This document shows positions 49,460 to 62,329 of a stretch of 64,000 nt of DNA, piece after piece. The DNA lies in the NCBI GenBank assembly GCA_034231615.1, contig CM067298.1:34168127-34232126 (forward strand), in the 5' to 3' direction. How positions within the stretch are numbered: the first letter of the stretch is position 1; each line of letters starts with the position of its first letter. The notes below the pieces were generated by a model. That model ran no database searches. It saw nothing but the letters and a program-made list of their open reading frames with translations, and was not told where the DNA came from. This DNA comes from Meghimatium bilineatum (lineage: Eukaryota > Mollusca > Gastropoda > Stylommatophora > Philomycidae). A program made the position numbers and the translations under genes.

Positions 49460-49766
49460 AATTACACAGATCGCCCGTGTGTTACCGGGGCCCGAAAGGG
49501 GAGCAAAGAATAGCAACACTGTTTACTTTCCACGCATGTCGTAAAAGGCGACTAAGGAGGTTATGGGATGGAGTTGGCTGTCCCATCCCATATAGGGTCA
49601 GTGACCCAAAGCCATGCTGAAGTCGGATGTATTAGGTCGAAAGGCGCAGATATCGCAGAAATGCTGTAAACCATGACACAACGCATTCCGTTCTCCGGAC
49701 TACATTCTGCTAATATGCAGGAGTTTGAGAACGGACTCAGAAGAAGAAGAGAAGAATTACACAGAT
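49460..49766 (+). mobile_element. Full SINE copy with perfect 12-bp target-site duplication
   Basis: AATTACACAGAT at 49460-49471 and 49755-49766 bounds a 283-bp element. The head CGCCCGTGTGTTACCGGGGC leads into a body with a TGTCGTAAAAGGCGACTAAGG segment, an inverted GGATGG...CCATCC pair and AAAGGCGCAGATATCGCAG. The end GAGTTTGAGAACGG is followed by an AGAAGAAGAGAAGA tail. I use it as the reference copy for the family here. A clear A/B box was not identified in the head, so its parent RNA is unknown. Confidence 0.95.
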
Positions 49767-51179
49767 AGTATTATTCTGTGAGATACATAACTTTGTCGAA
49801 GAAAGGTATCGCCAGATACGAGCATTAATTGGTAGTTAATAAATAAATACCATAAATCAGTAGAATCAAAAATATAAGCTGAAAATATAGGACTTGAGAT
49901 AGCACAGGGCAAATTAACGTATGAAAAGAAATAGGTGAATTAAAATGTTACCGTTCGTAAAGACAGCGCACTACAACAAAATACAATGACACAACGTTTC
50001 TACTAACAAGTCTTCATTTGGAAAATCCTGTCTGTCATTGTTATTCGCTTTCGATATTTAGTTTTTAGCGCTTAGTTGCTCTTCAATTTACCTTTTTAGT
50101 TCATTCTCACGTTACTTAATGAATGGTTTGAACTTTAACCAACTCAGAGCTGTATGAAGGTGCCCGTTGTCTTTTGATGACTAACACAATCTAACAATAT
50201 AGTAGGGTCGGATGCGTCTCCCTTCTTGAACTGTAGTTAATCTGATAAGAACACGTGACTCTCTAAATTAGATGACATATGTCACTTTGAGATTGACAAT
50301 TCCCACCCTTGCCACACAGATACGTATATAGATCAATCTATATTACATTTTATATATATATATATATACATGTCTGAGTTAACAAATTATAGTGATAATG
50401 CATCAGGTGTCGTCAGCATTAGTAATGCCATTTTGTCTCAAGATATTCAGAAATGCTAACTATCTATTCCTGTTTTCTTTTATATATGCATTAGCACATA
50501 GATGTATCTATGCATAGATGCGCTAATGCATTTGTCTTCTTGTATTTTCACAGGACATAAGCCTACATTTTTCCTGTTCACATTACCAAATCGACGACAA
50601 TGATAGCATGAACTGATGTTGACAATTGTTATGTTTAGCGTGATCTTGGCAAGTGTATGGGGTTTTTTTGTAGTTGGATGCTGTATGTAAAAATCAATAT
50701 GAAGACACTTGAAAGTTATGGATAATGTGTGTGGTTCTACATTTCTCTAGAATGTTTTTTACCAAATACCACCTTGATTCTTAGTTCTAGGTTGGGAACC
50801 AGCATCACATAACTGAGTGCATTCCCATAAACGCTACATGTCTTATTCTGCCAGAAATATAATCTCAGGGTGCCAGTTGCTGGCTTCTTCGGATCTTTAA
50901 ATAGAAGACACATTTCCTTACATATCCCGTGGTCACTACTATTTATATCATTTCCTGAACATAGGTATTGTCTATTTCACCCTCCACTGTATATCTCTTC
51001 TCATCGATGTGTCATTTAATATACCTTTACCTTCACTAGACAAACCAACCATGCAACAGAAAACCTTAGTAGATGACATGCCTTTATATTGAGGTTATCT
51101 TCTTATAGAAGCTTCATGGCACGTCATCTATACAATCCCGTAGTCGTAACCTTCAATAACAGTTACCATGTTGTTCTGA
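49767..51179. other. AT-rich stretch with a short TA microsatellite
   Basis: TA run at about 50,351-50,368. Inverted TGCATTAGC(A)CATAGATG near 50,487-50,530 forms a modest hairpin. No gene-like signal. Confidence 0.45.
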
Positions 51180-51395
51180 CAGGCTGACGTTGTGCTTGAA
51201 CTAGTTACGGCACGGCGTTGGCACGGGCAGAACAACAAAGAAACCTGTCGCAAGGGACAGAGTTGTGCCATGATGTCGACATCTGTTTCGGCGACATTGA
51301 ACTGGAAACACCATCGAGTCGAATGGCTGCTGGAACAGAGGGCGGAGCACTTATTGGAAAGTCCCACGTGCTGTGAGGCCAGTTTCTAATCAAGA
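51180..51395 (+). pseudogene. C-terminal fragment of the RNase H LINE family
   Basis: The open frame 51192-51389 ends HRVEWLLEQRAEHLLESPTC then CEASF, which aligns with the C-terminus at 46.9 kb (LERRAEHLCECPACCEAIF). One Cys of the Cys-rich end is replaced. Upstream sequence (QSCAMMSTSVSATLNWKHH) is diverged. Confidence 0.78.
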
Positions 51396-51545
51396 ATATA
51401 TTTACCTTGGTGTAGTTAAATATCCATTAATAACTTTACCGTGGTGTAGTTACATATCCATTATTAACTTTACCTTGGTGTAGTTAAATATCCATTATTA
51501 ACCTTACCTTGGTGTAGTTAAATATCCATTATTAACATCTATATT
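51395..51545. repeat. Minisatellite, ~35-bp unit, about 4 copies
   Basis: The core TACCTTGGTGTAGTTAAATA is followed by TCCATTATTAACT. It starts a few bases after the LINE fragment stops. Confidence 0.93.
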
Positions 51546-52094
51546 ATGTTATTTGTACATTCCATATCTTATTTTGCAGCTTGGTAAGTCTAGAAGACAT
51601 GTTGCAGTAACAAATAGTGTATCTCATATGCATTCTCAAGGTTATGTTCTGGACTCGTTTCCTGATGGTAGTATGTGTTTGCAAAAGTGTAAATAGTCGT
51701 AGATCATAATAGATCAGAATAAGCGTCTATTGTTGTATCTCTGCAAATACCATGACTTAATTGCAGTGATACCCTTCTTTAGCTGTCTGAATGAAATTAT
51801 CGCCATGATTCGCACAATACATACTTCTGTCTTACGTACTTTATGGACATTTTATAGTCTACGAGACGTGCTAGAAGTAATGGTGTTGGTGCCATGTAGA
51901 TGATATTTACAAACTGCATATTGCTTACTGTCAATGACATAGTGAAATCCACAATACGTTGGGATTTCTCTTTTACTCATTGCTATACTATATTTATGAC
52001 AATTTTCTTAAGAAAACGAAAAGGCATGTTGTATTACTTAGCTCTCTGAGCATAATAAGTGCACTTGGAACAGGTCTTTTGGTGCTTTAATCAT
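51546..52094. other. Nothing recognised
   Basis: AT-rich with no supported feature. Confidence 0.4.
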
Positions 52095-52668
52095 ATATTA
52101 ATAACGCTTTCAGCAGATAACGCTTTCATCACATAACGCTTTCATCACATAACGCTTTCATCACATAACGCTTTCATCACATAACGCTTTCATCACATAA
52201 CGCTTTCATCACATAACGCTTTCATCAAATAACGCTTTCATCACATAACGCTTTCATCACATAACGCTTTCATCACATAACGCTTTCATCACATAACGCT
52301 TACATCACATAACGCTTTCATCAAATAACGCTTTCATCACATAACGCTTTCATCACATAACGCTTTCAGCACATAACGCTTTCATCACATAACGCTTTCA
52401 TCAAATAACGCTTTCATCAAATAACGCTTTCATCAAATAACGCTTTCAGCACATAACGCTTTCATCACATAACGCTTTCATCACATAACGCTTTCATCAA
52501 ATAACGCTTTCATCACATAACGCTTACATCACATAACGCTTTCATCAAATAACGCTTTCATCACATAACGCTTTCATCACATAGCGCTTTCATCACATAA
52601 CGCTTTCAGCACATAACGCTTTCATCACATAACGCTTTCATCAAATAACGCTTTCATCAAATAACGCC
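52095..52668. repeat. Minisatellite, 16-bp unit, ~36 copies
   Basis: Unit ATAACGCTTTCATCAC with variants TCAAAT, CAGCAC and CTTACATC. Some blocks of variants recur in the same order about 240 bp apart, which implies duplication of multi-unit segments. Confidence 0.97.
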
Positions 52669-54109
52669 TGTTTCAGATAAGTGTTCGTTTATATTATTCC
52701 ATATATTAGATCTGTCAACATCCCGCTTCATGTGTACATTCTTACATTATGGTCATACCGACGAAAAAAGAAACGACAGTATTCTCAAAAGCGTCCCATC
52801 TCCTGTTTGCAAGAAATACCAACGATTCCAACGATTCAAGTCGCAATCCTGCACATAGCGCACTGGATCATTCTAAGCATATTTAAAGAACGTGTCAGAA
52901 AATATATATTTGTGACATTCTGCACATTCAATAATTTCACTGAACTATCACTAAATCGTCTTTATTAGCATATCACTCGTGACGGTAACGACAGGCTCAA
53001 TCTCATTCATAATACATTTCTATCCATCTACATTGGACAATATGCGTCAAGTACTGCTCTCATGGCCAATCACCGAATCATCGGTGTAGATAATCATATC
53101 CCCCTCAGAGAATATCTCAGTGAGCAGGATTCGTGCATTTTGGAAATCTCAATCTAATCGCAATGAATGATTATTTTGACGAGCATCGTACTTAATTTAA
53201 TTCTCTCAATTTATCGTAGCCTGATAAAAGTGAATTTTTTTAAATATCAAGTGGCAGCAAGTACTACTTTCTATTTATTCTGCAACTGTCTTCTGGTGTT
53301 TCCACATTCATGTTAACAATGGTTCTAGCAAAAACGTGGTAACCTCATTGAAGCCAGCTTTTGTCGAGAAGATCGGCTTACGTGTGCCACCTGAGGCTGG
53401 AATCTATGTCTAGTACGGCGTTCCTACAAGCTATCAAGATCACTGTATGCTCTCGCAACCAGAGGTGCTGAGTACAGAGGCAACTATCCGAGGCGCATAC
53501 AGCAATCATTATGCTATAAATCAACATAATTTGTAGAACGACAAAAGAACATTGCAAAGTGCTTCTTTTAGACCTCTAACACTATTTGGAATAGAATAAC
53601 TGGTATATACATTTATTATTACAGATAATTAAATCTGAATATAATTTGTTAATATTAAAAATGTGTTAATATTGTGTGGATCATTTCATTGATGATGTTG
53701 TATCTTGTTTCGTTGATTATAATTATTCGGTGATAGCTCAATGTTTTAAATAGTATTGCTTTTATTATATAAAATGATGGGAGCAATGCTAACAATTTCA
53801 TATTTGTCATCGACAGTATAAGTTTTAAATTCGTTTTCCTCATGCATCTCAACTGTGACGCAGCAAGGACGATTCTAACCGCACGGGGTAATACATTTAA
53901 GACGGTGACACCAAAGTGAACAATATTTTTTCAAATATTCATGAAAAATGTTTCTTTCGTTTAAGTACTTAGAAAGATTGATTTCTAAAAAAGCAATGAG
54001 ATTTCTGGGTGATAAAATAATTTCAAAACTGGGAAGGACAACATCATAATAGCCCACCAGTTGTCGTCAACATTGGCTTCGTCAATTTCTTTCAATATAT
54101 TCAGAAAAT
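52669..54109. other. AT-rich, nothing recognised
   Basis: A 95-codon plus-strand frame (52681-52968) and small minus-strand frames match nothing remembered. Confidence 0.4.
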
Positions 54110-54300
54110 ATTATTGCTCAATTTTTAAAGCATTCACTTTGTGGTCAAGAGGTTGCGGGTTCGAATCCCGCTTGCACATCTTGTTTACAAAGTCGATTTT
54201 CTCGAGATCTCTGAGGATTATGGCTTGATGATAAGAGGTTACGTGCTGTGAGTGGTACTCACAGCAGGTGATGTGCTTTTTCGTTAAAAGGGACATAGTA
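54110..54300 (+). mobile_element. tRNA-derived SINE or tRNA relic with perfect T-arm
   Basis: GCGGGTTCGAATCCCGC (54,159-54,175) forms a perfect five-pair T-stem and a canonical B box. Upstream TTTGTGGTCAAGAGGTT could be the variable region, but no convincing A box or acceptor stem is seen. The following 120 bases contain a small GTGAGTGGTACTCAC hairpin. Confidence 0.5.
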
Positions 54301-54767
54301 CGTTTTTGGCAACCCGAGTACTAGTAACTGAATTATCTACTACTCTTTAACACTTTTTTACCTTCCCTTTATGAAATTATTCCATAATTTTTCTTACCAT
54401 TATATATGTGTATCTTATTGGTTTTCCAGCTAGTGATAATCACGTAATCTTTTGAATTCCGACACAGCTAATTAGTATTCCATGTCATTTTTGTTGAAAT
54501 AATTTTATTTTGATTCACAATTTGTGAATACAACAACACGTTTAGCAGTTTCTCACAACTCAGGTTTATTATTAGATATGCTACGTTCACTAGATTATCT
54601 TCGCCAATGATTCATTCATCAATACTGAGCTGGAACAGTCAGTCTCACAGTGATCACAATACATTTAAGATGAGATTGGAGTACATTTGTATTTATTCCA
54701 CGTACAAGGATGGACGATCTGACGACAAACTAACTAGCTAACTCTGAATTATCTGAGAACCCAATAT

Positions 54768-54870
54768 TAGTGGTTCTCAAACCTTTCATGCATTACTTGG
54801 TCATTTTGTAAAGGTCTTATGCACTTCCCACTTATAGACCCGATCCCCCTCCCCTTCCACTTTCAACCAC
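54768..54870 (+). mobile_element. hAT-like terminus, isolated
   Basis: TAGTGGTTCTCAAACCTTTC resembles CAGTGGTTCTCAAAC-type ends of hAT elements, and is followed by a CCCCCTCCCC patch as in some such elements. No partner terminus was found. Confidence 0.4.
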
Positions 54871-56254
54871 ATCTTAAGTGACAAATTTACAAACAGTTGT
54901 TAAACAATTGACAATATTGTGTGTTTTGATATGTTAATGCAATTTATATATGTCCATGAACATTAATTTTATTACAGAATTAACGTTCGTTGCTGATCCA
55001 GCGGTCCATGAGTTTATATCATTTGACCGAGGATTAACGTTAAATAAAATTAATTAAAATGATCATTTCAAAAACATGTCTTTAATACATTAAATTCCAA
55101 AATCGCTCCGTGCAACTTTATATCATCTCAAACCGCATGGTAGAGCAACCCCGTCGCAGCTGTTTTTTTGAGCCCTGAGCTTTGGCGTGAAATCCTATCA
55201 AATGTAATACTCATATAACAACTTGAAGTATCGTTTCTTCTCTATTTCAAATTCTTTTTAAAACTCGATCTTTACCTTTATGTCTCTATATTATGTTGGC
55301 AGTAACAAATTGTGATATTGCAGAACACTGTGATGTTAAATAAATATTTGTGCAATATGCATGTTTCCTTTCTATCAATGCTGTCCTCTATGTAGTAGTT
55401 TAGTCAAGTATTTTTTATATCTTCTCAAGGATTCACTTGAGATCTAGGTAAATCTAGCTTCTTACAGCTCCTTATGTTCCTGTTTATATGTGAGATTCCA
55501 TGTGTATTTATTCTTTCTTATTCCAAGCATTGTCTTTTTTTATGTACGAGAGAGTCTGCACTGCGCAGTGCTTATTATGTTCAATAAATCAATGCGTACA
55601 GTCTTGTTATGTTGCGATATATTATCTCGTAACTTGGTGTGACGTCATGTTTTTTTCTATTGCAGTTTCTTAAAATAGAACAGCAAAGAAAATGACAAGC
55701 CATAGAAAACAATGGCACGGGATGATTGTCGCTATTGTCCTAATTGACATCGGCGTTATGTGGTGATGTTGATATTAAAATCCCCATCTTAACATTGCAA
55801 TTAAAATTAAACAACACAGAAGATTTTGTCATGGTGGAAAATAACAATAAAAACATATTCACAACAAATAGTTATTTCAAATTAGATTACATATTCCAGG
55901 CATGCACTGTAAAATCATGAGATGTATTGGCCATACTTAAACACTTCAGGATCATATAGACAGCTTGTAGAACGTATAATGAGTTCCTAAAATATAATAC
56001 TTTATGACAGTTATTTATTATATGACCGAGAGGTTAGTGAACTCAGACAAAATATACAGCTGTTCATCTACCCAGAAGAAGTCAAAGAGCAGCAATATTC
56101 GTGATTCATACGACTTCAAGTTAAGTATTCTTCTCACTGTATCCGACAAAGCTCAATTTTTCGTCTAATTTAGTCATAACACCTGCTAGTTGCATCGGTG
56201 ATACCTCATTAATTGCAATGTGTTCATTTGGCGTTGAGATACCTCAGTAAGTAC
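54871..56254. other. AT-rich, nothing recognised
   Basis: No supported feature on either strand. Confidence 0.4.
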
Positions 56255-56450
56255 TCCGTATCAATCGTTAATATACCTACTATATATTACTACTGTATAT
56301 GTCTTGCATGCAATCCTGATCGCTAACATACCTACTATAGATTACTACTACAGATGTCTTGCATGCAATCCTGATCGCTAACATACCTACTATAGATTAC
56401 TACTACAGATGTCTTGCATTCAATCCTGATCGTTCGTTACTGCGAACGTC
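56255..56450. repeat. Minisatellite, ~62-bp unit, 3 copies
   Basis: AACATACCTACTATAGATTA then CTACTACAGATGTCTTGCAT and GCAATCCTGATCG. The last two copies are almost identical and the first is diverged. Confidence 0.93.
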
Positions 56451-56887
56451 AACATGTCTAAGGTGGTAGATTTACCTATTTCTGGAAAATGGACTGGTAA
56501 CTGTTATGTGATGATATTCCAGTTAATGGGAAAATGTCAAAATAAAAGCTGTCGATATTCAATATTTCCCTTGAGGCAGTTCTAGGGAAGTTGTGTGTGA
56601 CCTGTGTTATAAAGACCTCTGTTGCCGACAAGTCATGTACAGGGTGAGTTTTGTTATTTCCCTCCGTCAGAAAAAAATATTTGTCCTTACCGTGAGTCGG
56701 GTATATAATCCCTGAGAAGAAACCACCGAATATGATATTTGATTTACGCAATCAACATTTTATTTCATTTGTGACTTTTGGCATTTTTTTTTCACCCCGC
56801 CAGTGATAAATGGTTCAAACTCTGTGCAGGTATGATCGTTACTCACGTTTCTCATGATGTCCTCTGCGTAGATACCGAACAAATATG

Positions 56888-56892
<5 letters not shown>

Positions 56893-56919
<27 letters not shown>

Positions 56920-56920
56920 A
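56893..56920. repeat. GA microsatellite
   Basis: About 13 uninterrupted GA units. Confidence 0.95.
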
Positions 56921-57479
56921 CATCATCCATGTGTTAGATATTTTCAAATAATATAAATATTGAACAGCCCGAATCAGTTATATGAGACACGGAAGAGATA
57001 ATAATATAAATTGGGCAGCCAACATTTCCGATCTGATATATAACAATTATGACAGCAAATATGAAATTTCTGAGGTTTAAAGGTGAAACATTTACTTGAA
57101 AATCCCACCAGATTCTAAAAGTTTTAATAGAACACTATGAATCAGACGAAACTACCAATTATTTAATATTGTCAGGTATTTGTTAATACATTCGACTGAT
57201 TATCTGAACACATTAGCAATCACTGACTAGTACAATATTAAGTCAGAGACAAGGAAGTGTTAATTTAATTAGAGCCAGAAGACACGGAACATGAGAGATA
57301 TAAAAACCAGTAAATAGCCAAAATCTGCCGAAGACCACAGGAATAGAATCTTCGTTGATAACAAACACCCAGTAAGATTTCAATACCTCCGAACACAATG
57401 CAGAGGATTAAAATTATATAAGATCGTATTATTTCCTAAGATCTTCTTATGACCCAATATTGTGTATGTATATTGTACA
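56921..57479. other. AT-rich, nothing recognised
   Basis: No supported feature. Confidence 0.4.
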
Positions 57480-57575
57480 CATATATATTTATCTATGTGG
57501 GTAGATTATGTTGACCAAGTCTCTGTGAGTGGATAATGTTTATCAACATTCTGTGTGTAGATTATGTTAGTGAAT
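57480..57575. repeat. Minisatellite (33-bp type), left part, split by insertion
   Basis: GTGTGTAGATTATGTTGACC-like units with CTCTGTGAGTGGATAATGTT. The same unit resumes at 58,762 after an inserted element. Confidence 0.85.
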
Positions 57576-58761
<1,186 letters not shown>

Positions 58762-58985
58762 GTTGGTCACGTCGCTATGAGTGGAGTATGTTAGCCAAGA
58801 CTCTGTGAGTGGATAATGTTGACTAAGTCTGTGTGTGGATTATGTGTGTCCAGGTTGCTGTTAGTGGCGTATGTGTGTGCAGAACTCTGTGAGTGCATTA
58901 TGTTTATGCAGATCTTCGTGAGTGGATTATGTGTGCAGATTTCTATGAATGGAGTATATTTGTGCATATTGTGAAACAAATATAT
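58762..58985. repeat. Minisatellite (33-bp type), right part
   Basis: Units of GTGAGTGGATTATGTT with GACCAAGTCTCTGT or variants (GTGTGCAGA, TTTGTGCAG) continue the array of 57,480. Confidence 0.85.
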
Positions 58986-59879
58986 GTTAACAGGTCTCTA
59001 CAAATGAATTAAGTGAAACCATGGTTGTCGTCTGTAATCCACCCGAGAGTAATCCACACAACTGAAATTGACGAAAACCGAGGCAATTATTTTTATATGA
59101 ATTATTGTAAATCTAATTAATTCGCCCTACCCTCCAAAATACATACCAAAATCACATTTTATATAGAATAAATACAGTGTGTAATGCTAAAAACATAAGT
59201 AATTAATATGCAATTTTAATAGAAGACTAATATAAACAATAAGTGAACATTTAACATGGCATTTAACTTTGTGAAAGACTTCTTGGCGTATGAAATACGG
59301 CGAGGAGAGAGCGAGTGGTGCATATATTATTTTTTGGAAGGGGAATCCCCCTCAATAAGGACCTTACAAACAAATGTACTAACTACAGTCACTTCCGTGT
59401 TGGTCGTTTGGACCAACTTCAGAGTCGTTGAAATCAGAGGATTCCGTCGAAATCCGAGACAAATTATTTTGCGTAATACATAGGCGAAAACCAAAAACGA
59501 CAATAACCGAAGTCAACGAAATTCGAGTGTAAGTTTTCACTGTGTGAGTAAAACGCATTTGTGTGGCTTTGATGAAGTTAAAACATTGTAGATTTCAAAG
59601 TACAATTCATTTTATATATCTCTCAGAACGTGAATAATGTGTATGTGTTTCTAGTTTTAAAGTAAATTGAAGTATTCTTTAGTTCTAATAACATGGATTA
59701 CTTCACTCCAGCTCTGATTTGTGGATTATTTGACTGCAGCTCTGATTTGTGGATTATTTGATTGAGGCTTTAAAAATGTAATTAATTGTATAAATTTAAG
59801 AATGTGAATAAAGTAGCTGGGTCTCTGTGATCATAAAATAAATGTTTAAAACTCGGAACTCATAAAAATAATTTTATGT
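58986..59879. other. Nothing firmly recognised
   Basis: A 75-codon frame at 59256-59483 is unrecognised. The paired phrases GACGAAAACCGAGG (59,069) and GCGAAAACCAAAAACGAC (59,483) hint at a decayed element between them, but no clean termini were found. Confidence 0.3.
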
Positions 59880-60235
59880 CTTGATGTCTCTGTGAATAGA
59901 TCATCTGTCATCGTAAAATTATAATTTGTGTGTTGATGTCTCTGTGAATAAGTCATCTGTCATCATAAAATTATAGTTTGTGTGTTGATGTTTCTGTGAA
60001 TAGGTCATCTGTCATCATAAAATTATAGTGTCTAAGTCTGTTTTAATGAAATTATAGTTTGCAGCTTGTGATCAATCATGAAATTATAGTTTATATCTCT
60101 GTGTTCATGAAATTATAGTTTATATCTTTGTGTTCATGAAATTATAGTTTATATCTCTGTGTTCATGAAATTAGTGTTTGTATCTCTGTGATAATGACGG
60201 TGTATTTCTCTGATCACGGAATAATTATTTGTATC
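59880..60235. repeat. Minisatellite, ~52-bp and ~29-bp related units
   Basis: Three units of GATGTCTCTGTGAATAGGTC plus ATCTGTCATCATAAAATTAT grade into shorter ATGAAATTATAGTTTATATC-TCTGTGTTC units. A matching phrase (TCTGTGATCCTGAAATAATT) reappears at about 61,193. Confidence 0.88.
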
Positions 60236-60242
60236 GCAAATC

Positions 60243-60917
60243 ATGGATTATAATCGAGCAACAGCGGAACATTATGTCAAACGTGTCTGGGAGCCCAGGC
60301 ATATCTATACGCCAGGAGCAAGCAGTGTCCAAAATATGCCCCTTGTTGATCCACAGAAAATATTTATGCCACCTCTCCATATTAAGCTAGGACTGATGAA
60401 AACCCTTGTGAAGACCATGGGTAAGACAAACTCAGAAGGTTTTCAGTACCTTGTTAATAAATTCACAAACATCACTGCTGCAAAAATGAAGGAATGGATA
60501 TTTATAGGTCCACAAATCAGATCTGTTTTACAAGATAAAGGTTTAAAACAGTCTCTGTCAGGAGCTGAGCTAGAAGCCTAGGAGGCATTCAAGTGGGTCT
60601 GTGAAAACTTTCTTGGTAATCATAAGTCCCCTACGTACAGGGAAGGAGTTCAGCGTCTAATAGATTCTTACCAGAACCTTGGCTGTCGCATGTCATTAAA
60701 AGTGCACTTCTTGCACTCCCATGTAGATTTCTTCCCAGAAAATCTTGGTATGGTGAGTGAAGAGCAAGGAGAACGTTTTCACCAGGACATTCAGTTAATG
60801 GAGCGCCGTTATCAAGGTTTGTGGAATGAGAGTATGATGGCCGACTTCTGCTGGATGCTATTCCGTGATAATCCAGGCGAAGAATATAACAGAAAATCAA
60901 ATTCCAAGCATTTTTGA
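60243..60917 (+). pseudogene. TE-associated protein, one internal stop (225 codons)
   Basis: The frame opens with ATG at 60243, has one TAG at 60579-60581 and continues in the same frame to TGA at 60915. Conserved-looking blocks are VDPQKIFMPPLHIKLGLMK (residues ~38-56), EWIFIGPQIR, FKWVCENFLGNHKS, GCRMSLKVHFLHSHVDFFPE, EEQGERFHQDI and ERRYQGLWNESMMADFCWML, ending in a Lys-rich tail. I remember this protein type as a multi-copy, function-unknown sequence in invertebrate genomes, probably transposon-derived. The start is likely a chance ATG after a 5' truncation, since minisatellite lies directly upstream. Whether the stop is read through is unknown. Confidence 0.75.
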
Positions 60918-61254
60918 AGAAACATTCTACATATCTATGCTGTGATGTGAGTATATTTGATTTAGTCTAGAAGATGTGAATCATTTGCTTAATTGATGTT
61001 TGCGATTCTCGAAAAAAATACAGCCAAGTTCAGTGAAAACTAACATCACTCATAACTTTAAAACTTGACGTGATAGAAAAAAAACTGATACCAGATCTGA
61101 AATCAGCGCCAAAAAATCCTTTAGAAAAGTGTATTTTGGTTTCAGATGATTAAAAAAAGTTTTATTTTGTTGCCTTGTGTTATTTGTTAGTATATCTGTG
61201 ATCCTGAAATAATTGTTTGTTTTTCAGAGCCCATATGGTAAATTGGAGTGTAAA
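60918..61254. other. Flank of the TE-associated frame
   Basis: Probably the 3' part of the same element. It ends where the minisatellite phrase resumes near 61,190. No motif seen. Confidence 0.35.
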
Positions 61255-61905
61255 TACATAAGTTGTCACCCGTGTGTCGCCAGGCACTTAACTGGAAATA
61301 CATTGCATAATGACATTATGTTCTGTGGTGAATGTCGTAAAAGGCGACTAAAGTGGTTTTACGAAAGTATTGTTCTTCGATCCCGTAATTTATCAAAATT
61401 ATCGAAAATTTATACCGAAGTCTGATGAGCCAAACAGAAAATATATGCTAACGTCTGATATGTCAAACAGAAAATATATGCTGAAGTCTGATGAGTCAAA
61501 CAGAAAAGATATGCTGAAGTCTGATGAGTCAAACAGAAAAGATATGCTGAAGTCTGATGAGTCAAACAGAAAAAATATGTTGAAATCTGATTAGTCAAAA
61601 AAGATAAGATATGCTGAAATCTTATGAGTCAAACAGAAAAGATATGCTGAAGTCTGATGAGTCAAACAGAAAAGATATGCTGAAGTCTGATGAGTCAAAC
61701 AGAAAAGATATGCTGAAGTCTGATGAGTCAAACAGAAAAGATATGCTGAAGTCTGATGAGTCAAACAGAAAAGATATGCTGAAGTCTGATGAGTCAAACA
61801 GAAAAGATAAGCTGAAGTCTGATGAGTCAAACAGAAAGGGGAAGATATCGCAACCAATATGTAAACCCTGACACAGTGCTTTCCGTTTAACCAATTACTG
61901 ATTGT
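61255..61905 (+). mobile_element. SINE copy expanded internally by a minisatellite
   Basis: The left part (61,262-61,360) matches the SINE 5' half: CCCGTGTGTCGCCAGG and GTCGTAAAAGGCGACTAAAG. The right part (61,838-61,890) matches its 3' half: AAGATATCGCAACCAATATG, TAAACCCTGACAC and GCTTTCCG. Between them lies a 33-bp tandem array whose unit equals the SINE segment that belongs at that point. Confidence 0.85.
61425..61845. repeat. Minisatellite, 33-bp unit, ~13 copies, SINE-derived
   Basis: The unit contains GCTGAAGTCTGATGAGTCAA followed by ACAGAAAAGATAT. Most units are identical, and edge units differ. The period is a multiple of three, so 11-residue repeats appear in frames on both strands. 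They are not genes. Confidence 0.97.
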
Positions 61906-62088
61906 AAAAACAACGATGTTCGAATTAATGTTACTGAATCTAATGAACATCATTGTTATTAAATGTAGTGACAGTGTCTCCTTCATACAAATTAGTATTA
62001 TTTAGAAGATATTTGTCAAACGCTTCCTAGATGAGAATGTACATTGTTAATTACTTTCTACGAGTAATATAAGTTCATGAGATTTGAA

Positions 62089-62270
62089 TATAATGTTTCC
62101 GCCGAAGACTGATGTGTCACGACATTGGCGCAAATAAAACGGCGACACAACGGATTTCCATTCTCTGGATTGCACCCTGCCAGAAATCAAGTAGAACCAT
62201 GGTCATTTTACAAGAGAGATTTAGTGGGAGTTTGAGAGTGAATGCCAAAAAAGAAGAAGATTATAATGTT
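62089..62270 (+). mobile_element. SINE, subfamily B 3' domain, with 9-bp duplication
   Basis: TATAATGTT at 62089-62097 and 62262-62270 bounds a 164-bp body. The body shares GGCGCAAATAAAACGG, CATTCTCTGGATTGCACC, GAAATCAAGTAGAACCATGG, TACAAGAGAGAT and GAGTTTGAGAGTGAATGCC with the 20.9-kb copy, and ends in AAAAAAGAAGAAGA. Confidence 0.88.
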
Positions 62271-62329
62271 GAGATCAGAAATTTAATTTGAATTAAAGTG
62301 ATGTAGAAGAGTACAAAATTGTAGACACG

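Noticed and set aside
52095-52668. CRISPR-like regular repeat
   Set aside because: A plain 16-bp tandem repeat without spacers.
54110-54180. Functional tRNA gene
   Set aside because: Only the T-arm/B box is convincing. A box, anticodon arm and acceptor stem could not be built.
61410-61986. Repetitive frames on both strands at the SINE-derived minisatellite
   Set aside because: The period of 33 bp keeps frames open on both strands, and the DNA origin from a SINE explains the sequence.
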